Shown here piece by piece: positions 35,404 through 44,338 of a stretch of DNA of 64,000 nt (the stretch's first letter is position 1; the number at the start of each line of letters is the position of its first letter). Position numbers and translations under genes: made by a program. The stretch is from NCBI GenBank assembly GCA_020723325.1, contig DYJD01000030.1, positions 26,029 to 90,028 on the forward strand, read 5' to 3'. Below the pieces are notes generated by a model. It searched no databases, was not told where the DNA came from, and saw only the letters and a program-made list of their open reading frames with translations. This stretch comes from Desulfosudis oleivorans (GTDB lineage: Bacteria > Desulfobacterota > Desulfobacteria > Desulfobacterales > SURF-7).

Positions 35404-37338
35404 ATGAATCATCAGCGTAACATTTATTTGCATATGAAGCCCCTGGGGGAGGCCCGGGAAATCTTGTTTAAAACCTTTGCCGATTTTCCCAGGCTGGAGT
35501 CGGAAAACGTGCCTGTGCCGGAAGCCGTGGGCCGGGTGCTGGCCGGACCGGTTACGGCGGTATTGTCCTCCCCCCAGTTCCACCTGGCCGCCATGGACGG
35601 CATTGCCGTGGATGCAGCCGCCACCTTCGGCGCCGGTCCGGCAAGCCCCAAGCAATTCCAGGCCGGTAAGGACGCTTTTTTTGTCAACACCGGCCATATA
35701 ATGCCGCCCGGTACCAATGCGGTGATCATGATCGAATACCTTCAAGAAGCAGAAAGTGGCGGCATTACCATCGAAGCCCCGGCCTTTCCCTGGCAGCATG
35801 TGCGCCGGGTGGGGGAAGACATGGTGGCCACAGAACAGCTATTTCCCGGCAATCATCTGATCACACCGTATTGCCTCGGCGCCCTGCTCACTGCCGGTGT
35901 GGGACTTGTATCCGTGAAAAAAAAACCCAGGGTTTTGTTGATCCCCACCGGCTCGGAACTGACTGATTACCAAAGCGTATTGACCCAGGGACTCAAACCC
36001 GGACAGGTGATCGAAACCAATTCCCATGTGCTTGGGAAGCTAGTGGAAGCCTGGGGCGGGAGTCCTGAACGCCATACTCCGGTGGGCGATGAGCCGGCCA
36101 AAATCCAATCCGTGCTGAAAACCGCCGTGGAAGGTGAATTTGATGTGGTGTTGATTACCGGCGGATCATCGGCCGGTTCCGAGGATTATGCCCGCAGCGC
36201 CATCGCCGACCTCGGGCAGGTCCTGGTCCACGGCGTCACCATCATGCCGGGCAAGCCCTTGATCATCGGCGCAATCAACCGGAAGCCCGTGTTCGGCATT
36301 CCCGGCTATCCGGTTTCGGCCGTCATTGCCTTTGAACAGTTTGTGGGCCCCCTCCTGTGCCGCCTCCTGGGGCTGCCGGAAAAGCAGCGGGAACGCATCC
36401 TGGTAACCCCCACCCGCAAAATACCCTCCAAACTCGGTGTGGAGGAATTTTTGCGGGTGAAATTAGGCAAAGTGGGCGACCGCATTGTGGCCACCCCCCT
36501 GGGCCGGGGTGCCGGCGCCATTACCACCCTCACCGCTGCGGACGGTTTAATCCGCATCCCCCAGCAAGTGGAAGGTCTCAGGGAATTTGTGCCGGTGGAG
36601 GCGGAACTGCTGCGCCCCCTTGCCGCTGTTGAACACACCCTGGTGGTGGTGGGCAGTCATGACAATACCATTGATGTACTTGCTGACCGGCTGCGGGCGG
36701 CCCACCCGGAAATGACACTCTCCTCAAGCCATGTGGGCAGCATGGGCGGTCTCATGGCCGTCAAACAAGGCGCCTGTCATCTGGCCGGCATCCACCTGCT
36801 GAACACGGAGGACGGCAGCTACAACCGCGCTTATATCCATAAATATCTGCCGGATCAGCCCGTAAAGCTTGTCAACCTGGTTCTGCGGGACCAGGGCCTG
36901 ATCGTGGCCAAAGGCAATCCCAAACAAATCCGCGGCATCCAAGATCTCAGCCGCGGGAATGTGACCTTCATCAACCGCCAGACCGGTTCCGGCACACGCA
37001 TTTTGCTCGACTTTCGGCTGAAGCAACTGGGCATTAGTCCCAGCGCCATCAAGGGCTATGAAAACGACGAATTCACCCATATGGCGGTGGCGGTGGCGGT
37101 CCTGAGCGGCGCCGCAGATGCGGGCCTCGGCATCTTTGCCGCGGCCCGGGCCCTTGATCTTGATTTTATCCCGGTGGTCACGGAGCAGTACGACCTGGTC
37201 ATTCCCGAATGCCATTTTCATTCTGAAGGAGTTCAACTGCTGTTGCAGATCATCGCCTCCAATGATTTTAAACAAAGGGTTCAGGCCCTGGGGGGTTACC
37301 ACACGCAAAAAACCGGCGAAATAATTTCCCTGCCTTAG
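35404..37338 (+). CDS. moeA: MoeA fused to a periplasmic-binding-like domain
   Basis: A 644-residue fusion. Residues 1-405 are a MoeA (SPQFHLAAMDGIAVDAA, HIMPPGTNAVIMIEY, LIPTGSELTD, ITGGSSAGSEDYA, IMPGKPLIIGA, GIPGYPVSAVIAF). Residues 410-640 form a PBP-like/LysR-substrate-type domain (LVVVGSHDNTIDVLADRL, SSSHVGSMGGLMAVKQGACH, INRQTGSGTRILLDF, GLGIFAAARALDLDFIPV) that is proposed to bind molybdate or tungstate. Such fusions are common in Desulfobacterota and archaea. It starts at ATG 35404; ATG at 35434 is possible. Confidence 0.94.
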   Translation: MNHQRNIYLHMKPLGEAREILFKTFADFPRLESENVPVPEAVGRVLAGPVTAVLSSPQFHLAAMDGIAVDAAATFGAGPASPKQFQAGKDAFFVNTGHIMPPGTNAVIMIEYLQEAESGGITIEAPAFPWQHVRRVGEDMVATEQLFPGNHLITPYCLGALLTAGVGLVSVKKKPRVLLIPTGSELTDYQSVLTQGLKPGQVIETNSHVLGKLVEAWGGSPERHTPVGDEPAKIQSVLKTAVEGEFDVVLITGGSSAGSEDYARSAIADLGQVLVHGVTIMPGKPLIIGAINRKPVFGIPGYPVSAVIAFEQFVGPLLCRLLGLPEKQRERILVTPTRKIPSKLGVEEFLRVKLGKVGDRIVATPLGRGAGAITTLTAADGLIRIPQQVEGLREFVPVEAELLRPLAAVEHTLVVVGSHDNTIDVLADRLRAAHPEMTLSSSHVGSMGGLMAVKQGACHLAGIHLLNTEDGSYNRAYIHKYLPDQPVKLVNLVLRDQGLIVAKGNPKQIRGIQDLSRGNVTFINRQTGSGTRILLDFRLKQLGISPSAIKGYENDEFTHMAVAVAVLSGAADAGLGIFAAARALDLDFIPVVTEQYDLVIPECHFHSEGVQLLLQIIASNDFKQRVQALGGYHTQKTGEIISLP

Positions 37339-37354
37339 CAGGAGGTATTTCAAA

Positions 37355-37504
37355 TTTGGGTCGGGGTCGGTATCGGAATCGGTATCGAAATCAATTTTCT
37401 TTTTCAATCTGCCGATTCAGCAAACGCTTCATGAAAGAGAGGCTTGACTTGTTTATTCGATAATATTTTCGACCCCGATACCGATAGCGACCCCGACCCC
37501 GAAA
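37355..37504. repeat. Dispersed ~150-bp element with TCGGGG-type ends, copy 2 (inverted)
   Basis: Left end TTTGGGTCGGGGTCGG, right end CCCCGACCCCGAAAA. The reverse complement matches copy 1 at 16870-17025 over both ends and the core. It fills the gap between the moeA fusion and archease; part of it is translated as DPDTDSDPDPEN in the longer archease frame and explains that spurious extension. Confidence 0.7.
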
Positions 37505-37542
37505 ACCAATTGCGATTGCACTGTTTAAAAGAGTTTGAAGCC

Positions 37543-37974
37543 TTGACAAATCCATCCGCCGACTACTACTCTTTGATTGACCACACCGCCGATTTGGGCA
37601 TTCGCGTGGTCGGTCCGGATTCAAAGACACTATTTGAAAACGCCGCAGCCGCCTTGTTTGAACTGCTGGCCGATTCGGAAAACGTTACTGAACAGCTATG
37701 CTTGGGCCTTGAAATTTCCGGCCACGACTATGCGGAGCTCATGTTCAACTGGCTGCGGGAGCTGTTGTATTTACGGCACGGCAAAAATTTGATCGGCAAG
37801 CGCGTGATGATTTCATCACTCACGGAAACCGGCCTTTGCGCGCGGGTATGGGCCGAAACCCATGATCCCGAAAGGCATAGAATCGATCATGAGATCAAGG
37901 CCGTGACCTATCACCAGTTAACCGTGGAAGAAAAGGCCGAGGGCTGGACGGCTCAAATCATTTTCGATGTTTAG
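37543..37974 (+). CDS. Archease, activator of RtcB
   Basis: A 143-residue archease-fold protein: YYSLIDHTADLGIRVVG, LFENAAAALFELLAD, LMFNWLRELLYLRHG and the conserved VKAVTYHQLTVE-like segment (EIKAVTYHQLTVEE). In archaea archease is needed for guanylylation of RtcB, and here rtcB follows 16 bp later. I chose TTG 37543, with AAAAGAG nine bases ahead, because the longer frame from 37444 begins in the repeat element and adds residues no archease has. Start still uncertain. The two genes form an RNA-ligase unit. Confidence 0.9.
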   Translation: MTNPSADYYSLIDHTADLGIRVVGPDSKTLFENAAAALFELLADSENVTEQLCLGLEISGHDYAELMFNWLRELLYLRHGKNLIGKRVMISSLTETGLCARVWAETHDPERHRIDHEIKAVTYHQLTVEEKAEGWTAQIIFDV

Positions 37975-37990
37975 ATTAAAGGGAGTATCC

Positions 37991-39424
37991 ATGGAACTGA
38001 AACAACTCAACGAATATTGCTGGGAGATCCCCCGCAGCGGCGCCATGCGGGTTCCCGGACGGCTTTACGCCAGCGCCGCCATGATCCGGGAACTGGCCCA
38101 GGACGAGGCCGTGCGCCAGGTGGCCAATGTGGCCCATTTGCCGGGCATTGTGGGGGTTTCCCTGGCCATGCCGGACATTCACTGGGGGTACGGCTTTCCC
38201 ATCGGCGGCGTGGCCGCCTTTGACTGGGAAAACGGGGTGGTCTCCCCCGGCGGGGTCGGCTATGATATCAACTGCGGCGTGCGTCTGGCGGCCGGCAATC
38301 TGACCGAGCAGGATATTCGCCCCCTGCTTTCGCGCCTGGCCGATACCCTGTATCGCGAGATCCCCTCTGGCGTGGGCTCCACCGGGCCTCTCAAACTGTC
38401 CAAAAAAGACGAACAGGCCGTCCTTACCTTGGGCAGTCGCTGGGCCGTGACCCAGGGCTTTGGGGAAGACCAGGACATTCTCCACACCGAAGACCAGGGC
38501 TGCCTGGAAGGCGCTGATCCCCAGGTTGTGAGTGCGCGCGCCCTGGAAAGGGGCCTGCAACAGCTCGGCACCCTGGGCTCGGGCAATCATTTTGTGGAAA
38601 TCGGCATGGTGGCGGAAATTTATGCTGAAGACATCGCCGCCCGTTTCCATCTGTTTAAAGGCCAGGTCACCGTAATGATTCATTCCGGCTCCCGTGGGCT
38701 CGGCTATCAGATCTGCGACGATTTCCTGGCCCATACTGCCAGGCTGGCCAGTGCCCAAGGAATCGTCTTGCCGGACCGGCAGCTTTCCTGCGCGCCGATT
38801 CAATCCGACGACGGCCGGCGTTATCTTGCCGCTATGGCCTGTGCCGCCAATTATGCCTGGGTAAATCGCCAAATCCTGATGCACCGCACCCGCGAGGTTT
38901 TGATGAAAGTGCTGGGCATAGGCCCCCGGGATCTGGGCATGGGGCTTATCTACGATGTCTGCCACAACATCGCCAAAAAAGAAGAACATCTCGTCGGGGG
39001 CCGTAAAATGACCCTCTGCGTCCATCGCAAAGGCGCCACCCGCTCCTTTGGACCGGGCCATCCTTCCCTGTGCCCGGACTATCAGGCCACCGGCCAGCCC
39101 ATCCTGATTCCGGGGGATATGGGCACCGCCTCCTATGTTCTGGCCGGTACGGAAAAGGCCATGAGCGAAACCTTCGGCTCCACCTGCCATGGCGCCGGCC
39201 GGGTGCTGAGCCGCACAGCGGCTAAAAAAGCCAGCCGGGGCAGAGCCATTCACCGGGAGCTGGAGGAGCGCGGCATCCTGGTGCGCTGGACCGGCCGGGG
39301 AACCCTGGCAGAGGAAATGCCCGATGCTTACAAGGATATCACGGAAGTGGTGGATGTGGTTCACGGCGCCGGTCTGTCAAGAAAAGTGGCGCGCATTAAA
39401 CCTCTGGTTGTGATCAAAGGCTGA
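37991..39424 (+). CDS. rtcB: RNA ligase RtcB
   Basis: A 477-residue RtcB. Recognised motifs: MPDIHWGYGFPIGGVAAFD, GGVGYDINCGVRLAAGNL (metal-binding Asp and Cys), LGTLGSGNHFVEIG, HSGSRGLGYQI, YDVCHNIAKKEEH (guanylylated His region) and HGAGRVLSRTAAKKASRG. It joins 2',3'-cyclic phosphate or 3'-phosphate ends to 5'-OH ends using GTP and manganese. GGGAG precedes ATG 37991 by five bases. No RtcA or RtcR gene is adjacent. Confidence 0.95.
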   Translation: MELKQLNEYCWEIPRSGAMRVPGRLYASAAMIRELAQDEAVRQVANVAHLPGIVGVSLAMPDIHWGYGFPIGGVAAFDWENGVVSPGGVGYDINCGVRLAAGNLTEQDIRPLLSRLADTLYREIPSGVGSTGPLKLSKKDEQAVLTLGSRWAVTQGFGEDQDILHTEDQGCLEGADPQVVSARALERGLQQLGTLGSGNHFVEIGMVAEIYAEDIAARFHLFKGQVTVMIHSGSRGLGYQICDDFLAHTARLASAQGIVLPDRQLSCAPIQSDDGRRYLAAMACAANYAWVNRQILMHRTREVLMKVLGIGPRDLGMGLIYDVCHNIAKKEEHLVGGRKMTLCVHRKGATRSFGPGHPSLCPDYQATGQPILIPGDMGTASYVLAGTEKAMSETFGSTCHGAGRVLSRTAAKKASRGRAIHRELEERGILVRWTGRGTLAEEMPDAYKDITEVVDVVHGAGLSRKVARIKPLVVIKG

Positions 39425-39441
39425 TTATATTTTGCCGGGTG

Positions 39442-39951
39442 TTATTCCGCGTTGACCGTGATGGTCAGTAGTAATTTCTCTTTGAAAACCTGTTTTCTAT
39501 TGACCACCAGCGTGACTTCCATGCCATGCTTGCCGGCCTCCATGGGCAGGTGAAACCAATCCTTCTTGCGATCCACCAGGGCATTGGGCCAGACGGTTCT
39601 GATGAGCATATCATTGGCCGGGACCTTTTCACGGGGTATGGGCGCTTCCCGGTTGGCATAGGGGATACCATCGAACATGAAGTTGCTCACCGCATCTTCT
39701 TCTTGGATATAGAAGGTCTTGTTCCAATCAATTTCCATTTCCTGGGTGGTCTTGTTTTTAATGATCAGGCGAAAGGCATAATGGTAGTCTCGTGACAGAA
39801 TCGGCGTGATGCTCACATAGTAGAGCTCGTTTTCAACGAATTGAAATTTCGGATCACTAGTGGAGACGACGGCGGAAGCACAGGCATGCAAAAAAAAAAG
39901 CAGTACCAAGCTGCTGAACAGAAAAGATCTGCACCCTGAAAGTATTTGCAT
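39442..39951 (-). CDS. Lipoprotein of unknown function
   Basis: A 169-residue lipoprotein. The signal LFSSLVLLFFLHAC contains the lipobox Cys at about residue 23. The mature part is beta-rich (FQFVENELYYVSITPILS, YHYAFRLIIKNKTTQEMEIDW, KLLLTITVNAE) and looks like a single immunoglobulin-like domain; I cannot name a family. ATG 39951 has AGGAT nine bases upstream; the longer frame is unlikely. It converges with rtcB. Confidence 0.75.
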   Translation of the reverse strand: MQILSGCRSFLFSSLVLLFFLHACASAVVSTSDPKFQFVENELYYVSITPILSRDYHYAFRLIIKNKTTQEMEIDWNKTFYIQEEDAVSNFMFDGIPYANREAPIPREKVPANDMLIRTVWPNALVDRKKDWFHLPMEAGKHGMEVTLVVNRKQVFKEKLLLTITVNAE

Positions 39952-40129
39952 CGTTTTCGATCCTGTTGAGAAAATGGCCCCTTCCAGCATGGTCATGCTG
40001 TCTTGCGGACGGATTGCGCAGTATAAATCTTGAAAATTCCCATCCGTCAAGTTTTTTTTCCTCCACCAAACCCCAACCCATAAGTGTGGCAAAGGCTACA
40101 TAACGGTTGTGATTATAATTTCATAATTA

Positions 40130-40151
40130 CCTATGAAATTATTTTCATAGG
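40130..40151. repeat. Perfect 9-bp palindrome in the intergenic region
   Basis: CCTATGAAA, loop TTAT, TTTCATAGG, lying between the divergent lipoprotein and PEP-CTERM genes. No T-tract follows on either strand, so an operator or activator site is more likely than a terminator. The rest of the 477-bp gap (39952-40428) is AT-rich and, beside the sigma-54 site, shows nothing more. Confidence 0.4.
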
Positions 40152-40253
40152 CCACCATCCCCCATAGAGGCAAAATTTATCCATCTAAAATTAATCATTT
40201 GAATTTATAACATTTAAAATCTTTTCTGAAAAAAACCACCTAAAAACAAATTT

Positions 40254-40269
40254 TGGCGTAACTATTGCT
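40254..40269 (+). promoter_or_regulatory. Sigma-54 promoter of the PEP-CTERM gene
   Basis: TGGCGTAACTATTGCT matches the -24/-12 consensus TGGCAC-N5-TTGCW with the required GG-N10-GC spacing. It is about 160 bases upstream of the gene. Two sigma-54 activators are encoded just downstream. Confidence 0.6.
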
Positions 40270-40428
40270 GTACAGAAAGCACGTTACTGGCAACAATCGC
40301 TCTTTGCATGATTTGCAAATTGATGAAACAAACTAATGAAGCCAAACCTGCCGTGAGGCTGGTGAAGGAAACGGCGCGGATTTTAAGAAAAAAGCCGGAC
40401 TGCCTGAATGAACAAAAAGAGGTGAATG

Positions 40429-41235
40429 ATGAATGCAACAGTAAAAAACATGTATGGAATTTGGTTGGCTATCTTAATGGTATTTTTATTTGCCGGTCAA
40501 TGCTTTGCTTTCGGCATTGTGAATCAATTCGGCAAAGAAATCACCATTGCAGATCAAACCGGAAGCGGCACTGGCTGGTACGGCGCCCAAGAGGACAATG
40601 AAGTTGAGCCGGGCATGGTAACCGGACAGGCCTGGGACCTGGAAGGTTTTTTCATGAATGGAACCACGTTATCCATGATCGGCGGTTTCAACTTCCTCAC
40701 CGGCAAAGACACTTTCTTTTCCGGTGACATTTTCATTGATGTTGATGGCAATGCCAAATACGGACCTACGAATAACCAACCCGGTAGCAACGGCTATCGC
40801 AATGTCGCCAATAGTTTCGGGTATGATTTTGTCCTTGACATGGATTTTGCGACCCTGAGCTACAACATTTACTCACTGACCACCACGTCCATTGTGAGAT
40901 CGGTTTACTACAGGGCGAATTACGGCTCCAATCCATGGCGATATATAAGCGGCGGAACACTGCTCGGCAGCAACAGCTTCCAATATATTCCTGGACTTAC
41001 TAACGACGCTGTCGGCGGTCTCTTGGGCGGTAGCCACAATGTCGTCACCGGAATCGATCTGTCTTTCCTGGACCTGGCGTCTTTGGACATTATCACCCAT
41101 TTTACCATGGGTTGCGGCAATGACAATTTGATGGGAAAGCGTGAGGCCGCCCCGGTGCCGGAACCGGCCACCATGCTGCTTCTGGGAACCGGCTTGGTCG
41201 GTTTGGCGACTCTGAGACGTAGGTTGAAGAAATAG
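40429..41235 (+). CDS. PEP-CTERM sorting-domain exported protein
   Basis: A 268-residue protein with a signal peptide (IWLAILMVFLFAGQCFA, cleavage before FGIV). It ends in the sorting tag PVPEPATMLLLGTGLVGLATLRRRLKK-type: VPEPA motif, hydrophobic helix and basic tail, recognised by exosortase (none in the window). The mature region has extended, Gly/Thr-rich sequence with SGDIFIDVDGNAKYG, suggesting a beta-sandwich exposed at the surface, perhaps in exopolysaccharide matrix. ATG 40429 follows GAGGTG; the preceding ATG at 40426 is equally possible. Confidence 0.92.
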   Translation: MNATVKNMYGIWLAILMVFLFAGQCFAFGIVNQFGKEITIADQTGSGTGWYGAQEDNEVEPGMVTGQAWDLEGFFMNGTTLSMIGGFNFLTGKDTFFSGDIFIDVDGNAKYGPTNNQPGSNGYRNVANSFGYDFVLDMDFATLSYNIYSLTTTSIVRSVYYRANYGSNPWRYISGGTLLGSNSFQYIPGLTNDAVGGLLGGSHNVVTGIDLSFLDLASLDIITHFTMGCGNDNLMGKREAAPVPEPATMLLLGTGLVGLATLRRRLKK

Positions 41236-41267
41236 GCAAGCAAGAAAGTTGTCTCCTTCTGCTGAAT

Positions 41268-41304
41268 GAACAAAGGGGACCGTTGTGGAGGGTCCCCTTT
41301 GTTC
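41268..41304 (+). terminator. Terminator after the PEP-CTERM gene
   Basis: A perfect 14-bp stem (GAACAAAGGGGACC paired with GGTCCCCTTTGTTC, 9-base loop), 33 bp beyond the stop. The T-tract (TTTG) is short. Confidence 0.75.
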
Positions 41305-41406
41305 TTTGACAAGAAAAGCGCAAACCCATCCAAGATTCAACTTGCTATTCATATGACTCAGCCTTTGGTTTGGAATGATCATCAATCATGGTGTGGAGAT
41401 ACGCCC

Positions 41407-41568
41407 ATGGCTGACTACATACAAAGAAAGTTCAAATCCGACAACGACGGCAGGCGCACCGGAACGGATCGAAGACTATTTTCTTATACGTCTTATATTC
41501 CGGAAAGACGCAATGGATTTGATCGCCGATCCGGTGAGGACCGCCGCTCCCTGCCACGCACCCAATAA
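41407..41568 (+). CDS. 53-residue Arg-rich protein (DRR motif family)
   Basis: A small basic protein with repeated DRR/ERR units: GRRTGTDRRLF, ERRNGFDRRSGEDRRS. I recall conserved short proteins of this kind in Desulfobacterota, function unknown; the pattern resembles nucleic-acid or phosphate-rich ligand binding. GGAG lies nine bases before the ATG. The frame opens further upstream (41266) but that region overlaps the terminator. Confidence 0.65.
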   Translation: MADYIQRKFKSDNDGRRTGTDRRLFSYTSYIPERRNGFDRRSGEDRRSLPRTQ

Positions 41569-41727
41569 AAGCCCCCATAAAAAGACGATTGCGCCGCCGC
41601 AACTGCCCGGACTTTTTTTATTCCCTCACAATCCTTTGAATTGACACCATGAAATCTTTCGGATATGTTTCACTGAAATAAAGTACAAAAAACATATCGA
41701 ACCCTCCGAGAGTTACCGAGAGACCGC

Positions 41728-43221
41728 ATGGAGATAAAAGCACCGGTTAGTCGGCACGATAACCAAGATGTTCAAGAAATTCCCACCTGGGGATCACCGC
41801 TGCACGATATTAATCAGTTCCTTGAATTCACGATTGAAAAAGCCATCAGCATCATGCAGGCCAAAGCCGGTTCCTTGTTGCTGCTGGATCCCAAAACCCG
41901 CAAACTGTTTTTTAAGGTCGTAACCGGTGAGAAAAAAGAAAAAATCAAAGAATTCAAAATCGAATTGGGGGAAGGGATTGCCGGCACCGTGGCCCAGACC
42001 GGCAAACCCCTGCTGATTCGGGACGTTTCCCAAGATCCCCGCTGGAATCGCTCCATAAGTGATTCCATCGGCTTCCAGACCCGCTCGATTGTTTGCGCTC
42101 CCATGAAAATCGGAACAGAAACCATCGGTGTGGTGGAAATCATTGACAAGGCCGATGGCGGGCAGTTTCAAGAAACGGATTTAAAAATTTTAATGGAATT
42201 CGCCGATCTGGCGGCCCAGGGCATCGGCAATGCAGGCCAGGTTGTTATTATAAAACGCGAGAACAAGGATTTACGGGAAAAACTCGACAATAAATACCGG
42301 CTCGTGGGTGAAAGCCGGGCCATTAAAAAAGCCCTGTCCGAAGCCCTCAAAGTGGCTGACTCCAATGCCACTACCCTGCTTTTGGGCGAGAGCGGCACTG
42401 GCAAGGAATTACTGGCTCGCTTGATTCATAGCGCCGGTCCCAGAAAAAACAAAGCCATGATCGTGCTCAATTGCGCGGCCCTGCCTGAATCACTTTTGGA
42501 GGATGAATTGTTCGGCCATGAAAAAGGGGCCTTTACCGGCGCAGTCGGACGCAAGATCGGCAAGTTCGAACTGGCGGATGGCGGCACCATATTCCTTGAT
42601 GAGATCGGTGAGATGAGCCCCGGAATGCAGGCCAAACTCCTGCGGGTTCTCCAGGAAGGCGTGTTTTACCGGGTGGGGGGCAACAGCCCGGTATATGTGG
42701 ATGTCAGGGTGATATCCGCCACCAACCGCAATATCGACCAGGAAGTTGCCGAAGGCAAATTCAGGGAAGATCTGTTTTACCGCTTGAATGTGGTCAGAAT
42801 CGAAATACCGCCGTTGCGGGAAAGAAAGGAAGACGTTCTCCTGATTGCCGAGCATTATCTGAATCTGTTCCAACAAGAACGGGGGATTCAACGCATTACC
42901 ATTTCGAAGAATGCCTTGGAAAAAATGACGGCCTATGACTGGCCCGGCAATGTTCGTGAACTGCGCAACGCATTGGAACGGGCCGTTGTCATGGGGAATA
43001 AAAAAGAAATACTGGCGGAAGACTTGCCGATACTCGCGTCCAAAACAGACTACCCGGGCATCCAAGTGGGCATCACCCTGAATGAAGCCCTGAACCGCTT
43101 TAAAAAGGAATTCATCAAACTGAATCTTGCGAGTACCCAGGGCAACCGCAGCAAGGCCGCAAAAATAATGGGGATTCAGCGCACCTACCTGTCACGCCTG
43201 CTTTCCAAATATCAATTGTAA
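41728..43221 (+). CDS. GAF-domain sigma-54 transcriptional activator
   Basis: A 497-residue enhancer-binding protein. The GAF domain (about 25-170: AISIMQAKAGSLLLLD, ELGEGIAGTVAQTGKPLLI) leads into the AAA+ domain with LLGESGTGKELLARLIH, KGAFTGAVGRKIGKFELADGG, FLDEIGEM and YDWPGNVRELRNALERA. The Fis-type helix-turn-helix is NRSKAAKIMGIQRTYLSRLL. The GAF domain would sense a small molecule. It may drive the sigma-54 promoter at 40254. Codon use and strand match its surroundings. Confidence 0.93.
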   Translation: MEIKAPVSRHDNQDVQEIPTWGSPLHDINQFLEFTIEKAISIMQAKAGSLLLLDPKTRKLFFKVVTGEKKEKIKEFKIELGEGIAGTVAQTGKPLLIRDVSQDPRWNRSISDSIGFQTRSIVCAPMKIGTETIGVVEIIDKADGGQFQETDLKILMEFADLAAQGIGNAGQVVIIKRENKDLREKLDNKYRLVGESRAIKKALSEALKVADSNATTLLLGESGTGKELLARLIHSAGPRKNKAMIVLNCAALPESLLEDELFGHEKGAFTGAVGRKIGKFELADGGTIFLDEIGEMSPGMQAKLLRVLQEGVFYRVGGNSPVYVDVRVISATNRNIDQEVAEGKFREDLFYRLNVVRIEIPPLRERKEDVLLIAEHYLNLFQQERGIQRITISKNALEKMTAYDWPGNVRELRNALERAVVMGNKKEILAEDLPILASKTDYPGIQVGITLNEALNRFKKEFIKLNLASTQGNRSKAAKIMGIQRTYLSRLLSKYQL

Positions 43222-43236
43222 CCCGATTGTAGGATT

Positions 43237-44265
43237 TTATTCCATGGTTGACTGAATGTTCAGGTCCTGAATTTTGTACAGCAGAGTCTTATAGCTTATT
43301 TTTAATATTTTTGAAGCCTTGCTCCGATTCCAGCCGGTTTTCTCCAAAATATAGCTGATGGCTTCCTTTTCAATGCGATCAACGGCTTGCCGCCGGATTT
43401 CCTTTAAGGAAAAGGAATCAAGCTGGATATCATCGCGACGGAGCAGCCCCCCTCCAAAGGATGCCATGGATTTCAAAGACAAGGGGTCCACCGCGGCCGG
43501 CGATTCCGGTGAGGGGGTGGAGATAAAAAGCTCATCAATGATTTCATCCCAGCCCCCAAGGACCAATACACGCTTCAGCACATTCTGCAGCTCGCGCACG
43601 TTACCGGGCCAATGATATTTGGCCAGCTTTTGCAACACGCCGCTGCCGGGTTTCAACATATGTTTGTTGTTGAATTTGGAAGTATAAATGGTGATATAGT
43701 AATCAATCAAATGGGGAATATCTTCCGGCCGCTCGCGCAAGGGCGGCACATGGATTTTGATGATATTCAACCGGTAAAACAAATCCTCGCGGAACTTGCG
43801 CTCCTTGATCTCCAGTTCCAGATTATGGTTGGTGGCCGCAATCAGCCAGGTATCGGTTTTCAGTTCCTTTTCAGAGCCCAGGGGCGCGAATTCCCCGCTT
43901 TGCAGCACATGCAGCAGTTTGGATTGCAGCAACAGAGGCATATCGCCGATTTCATCCAGAAACAAAACCCCGCCGTTGGCTAGTTCGAATTTGCCGCGTT
44001 TTTTTTGTTCAGCGCCGGTAAAAGCCCCTTTTTCATAGCCGTAAAGTTCGCTTTCCAGCAAACCTTCCGGCAGGGCCGCGCAGTTCACCTTGACAAAAGG
44101 CTTTCCCAGCCGGGGGGAATTCTGATAGAGATTTTGAGCCACGACTTCTTTGCCCACACCGGTTTCACCTGAAATCACGATGTTCAAACCCGTGTCGGCC
44201 ACATGCTTGATCAGGTCGTTGATGCGCTCAATTTCCTTGCTGATACCAATGATCGGAGGACCCAT
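43237..44265 (-). CDS. Sigma-54 activator lacking a receiver domain
   Basis: A 342-residue protein that starts directly with the AAA+ domain: GETGVGKEVVAQNLY, EKGAFTGAEQKKRGKFELANGG, FLDEIGDM, YHWPGNVRELQNVLKR, then NRSKASKILKISYKTLLYKIQ as helix-turn-helix. There is no N-terminal sensor. The gene upstream on the same strand, 73 bp away, encodes a lone receiver, so the two look like a split NtrC-type regulator. It converges with the GAF activator, 15 bp away. Confidence 0.92.
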   Translation of the reverse strand: MGPPIIGISKEIERINDLIKHVADTGLNIVISGETGVGKEVVAQNLYQNSPRLGKPFVKVNCAALPEGLLESELYGYEKGAFTGAEQKKRGKFELANGGVLFLDEIGDMPLLLQSKLLHVLQSGEFAPLGSEKELKTDTWLIAATNHNLELEIKERKFREDLFYRLNIIKIHVPPLRERPEDIPHLIDYYITIYTSKFNNKHMLKPGSGVLQKLAKYHWPGNVRELQNVLKRVLVLGGWDEIIDELFISTPSPESPAAVDPLSLKSMASFGGGLLRRDDIQLDSFSLKEIRRQAVDRIEKEAISYILEKTGWNRSKASKILKISYKTLLYKIQDLNIQSTME

Positions 44266-44338
44266 TTTTAAGAGTAATCCCTTTATTTAAATTAATGTAA
44301 GGCCATGTCCGGAACCGCATTGCCGACCCCCGGTACGC

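Noticed and set aside
37976..39364. A 462-residue open frame antisense to rtcB
   Set aside because: Same shadow effect; no ribosome-binding site and no recognisable domain.
40288..40307. Second sigma-54-like site, TGGCAACAATCGCTCTTTGC
   Set aside because: The distance between GG and GC elements is wrong; the site at 40254-40269 fits exactly.
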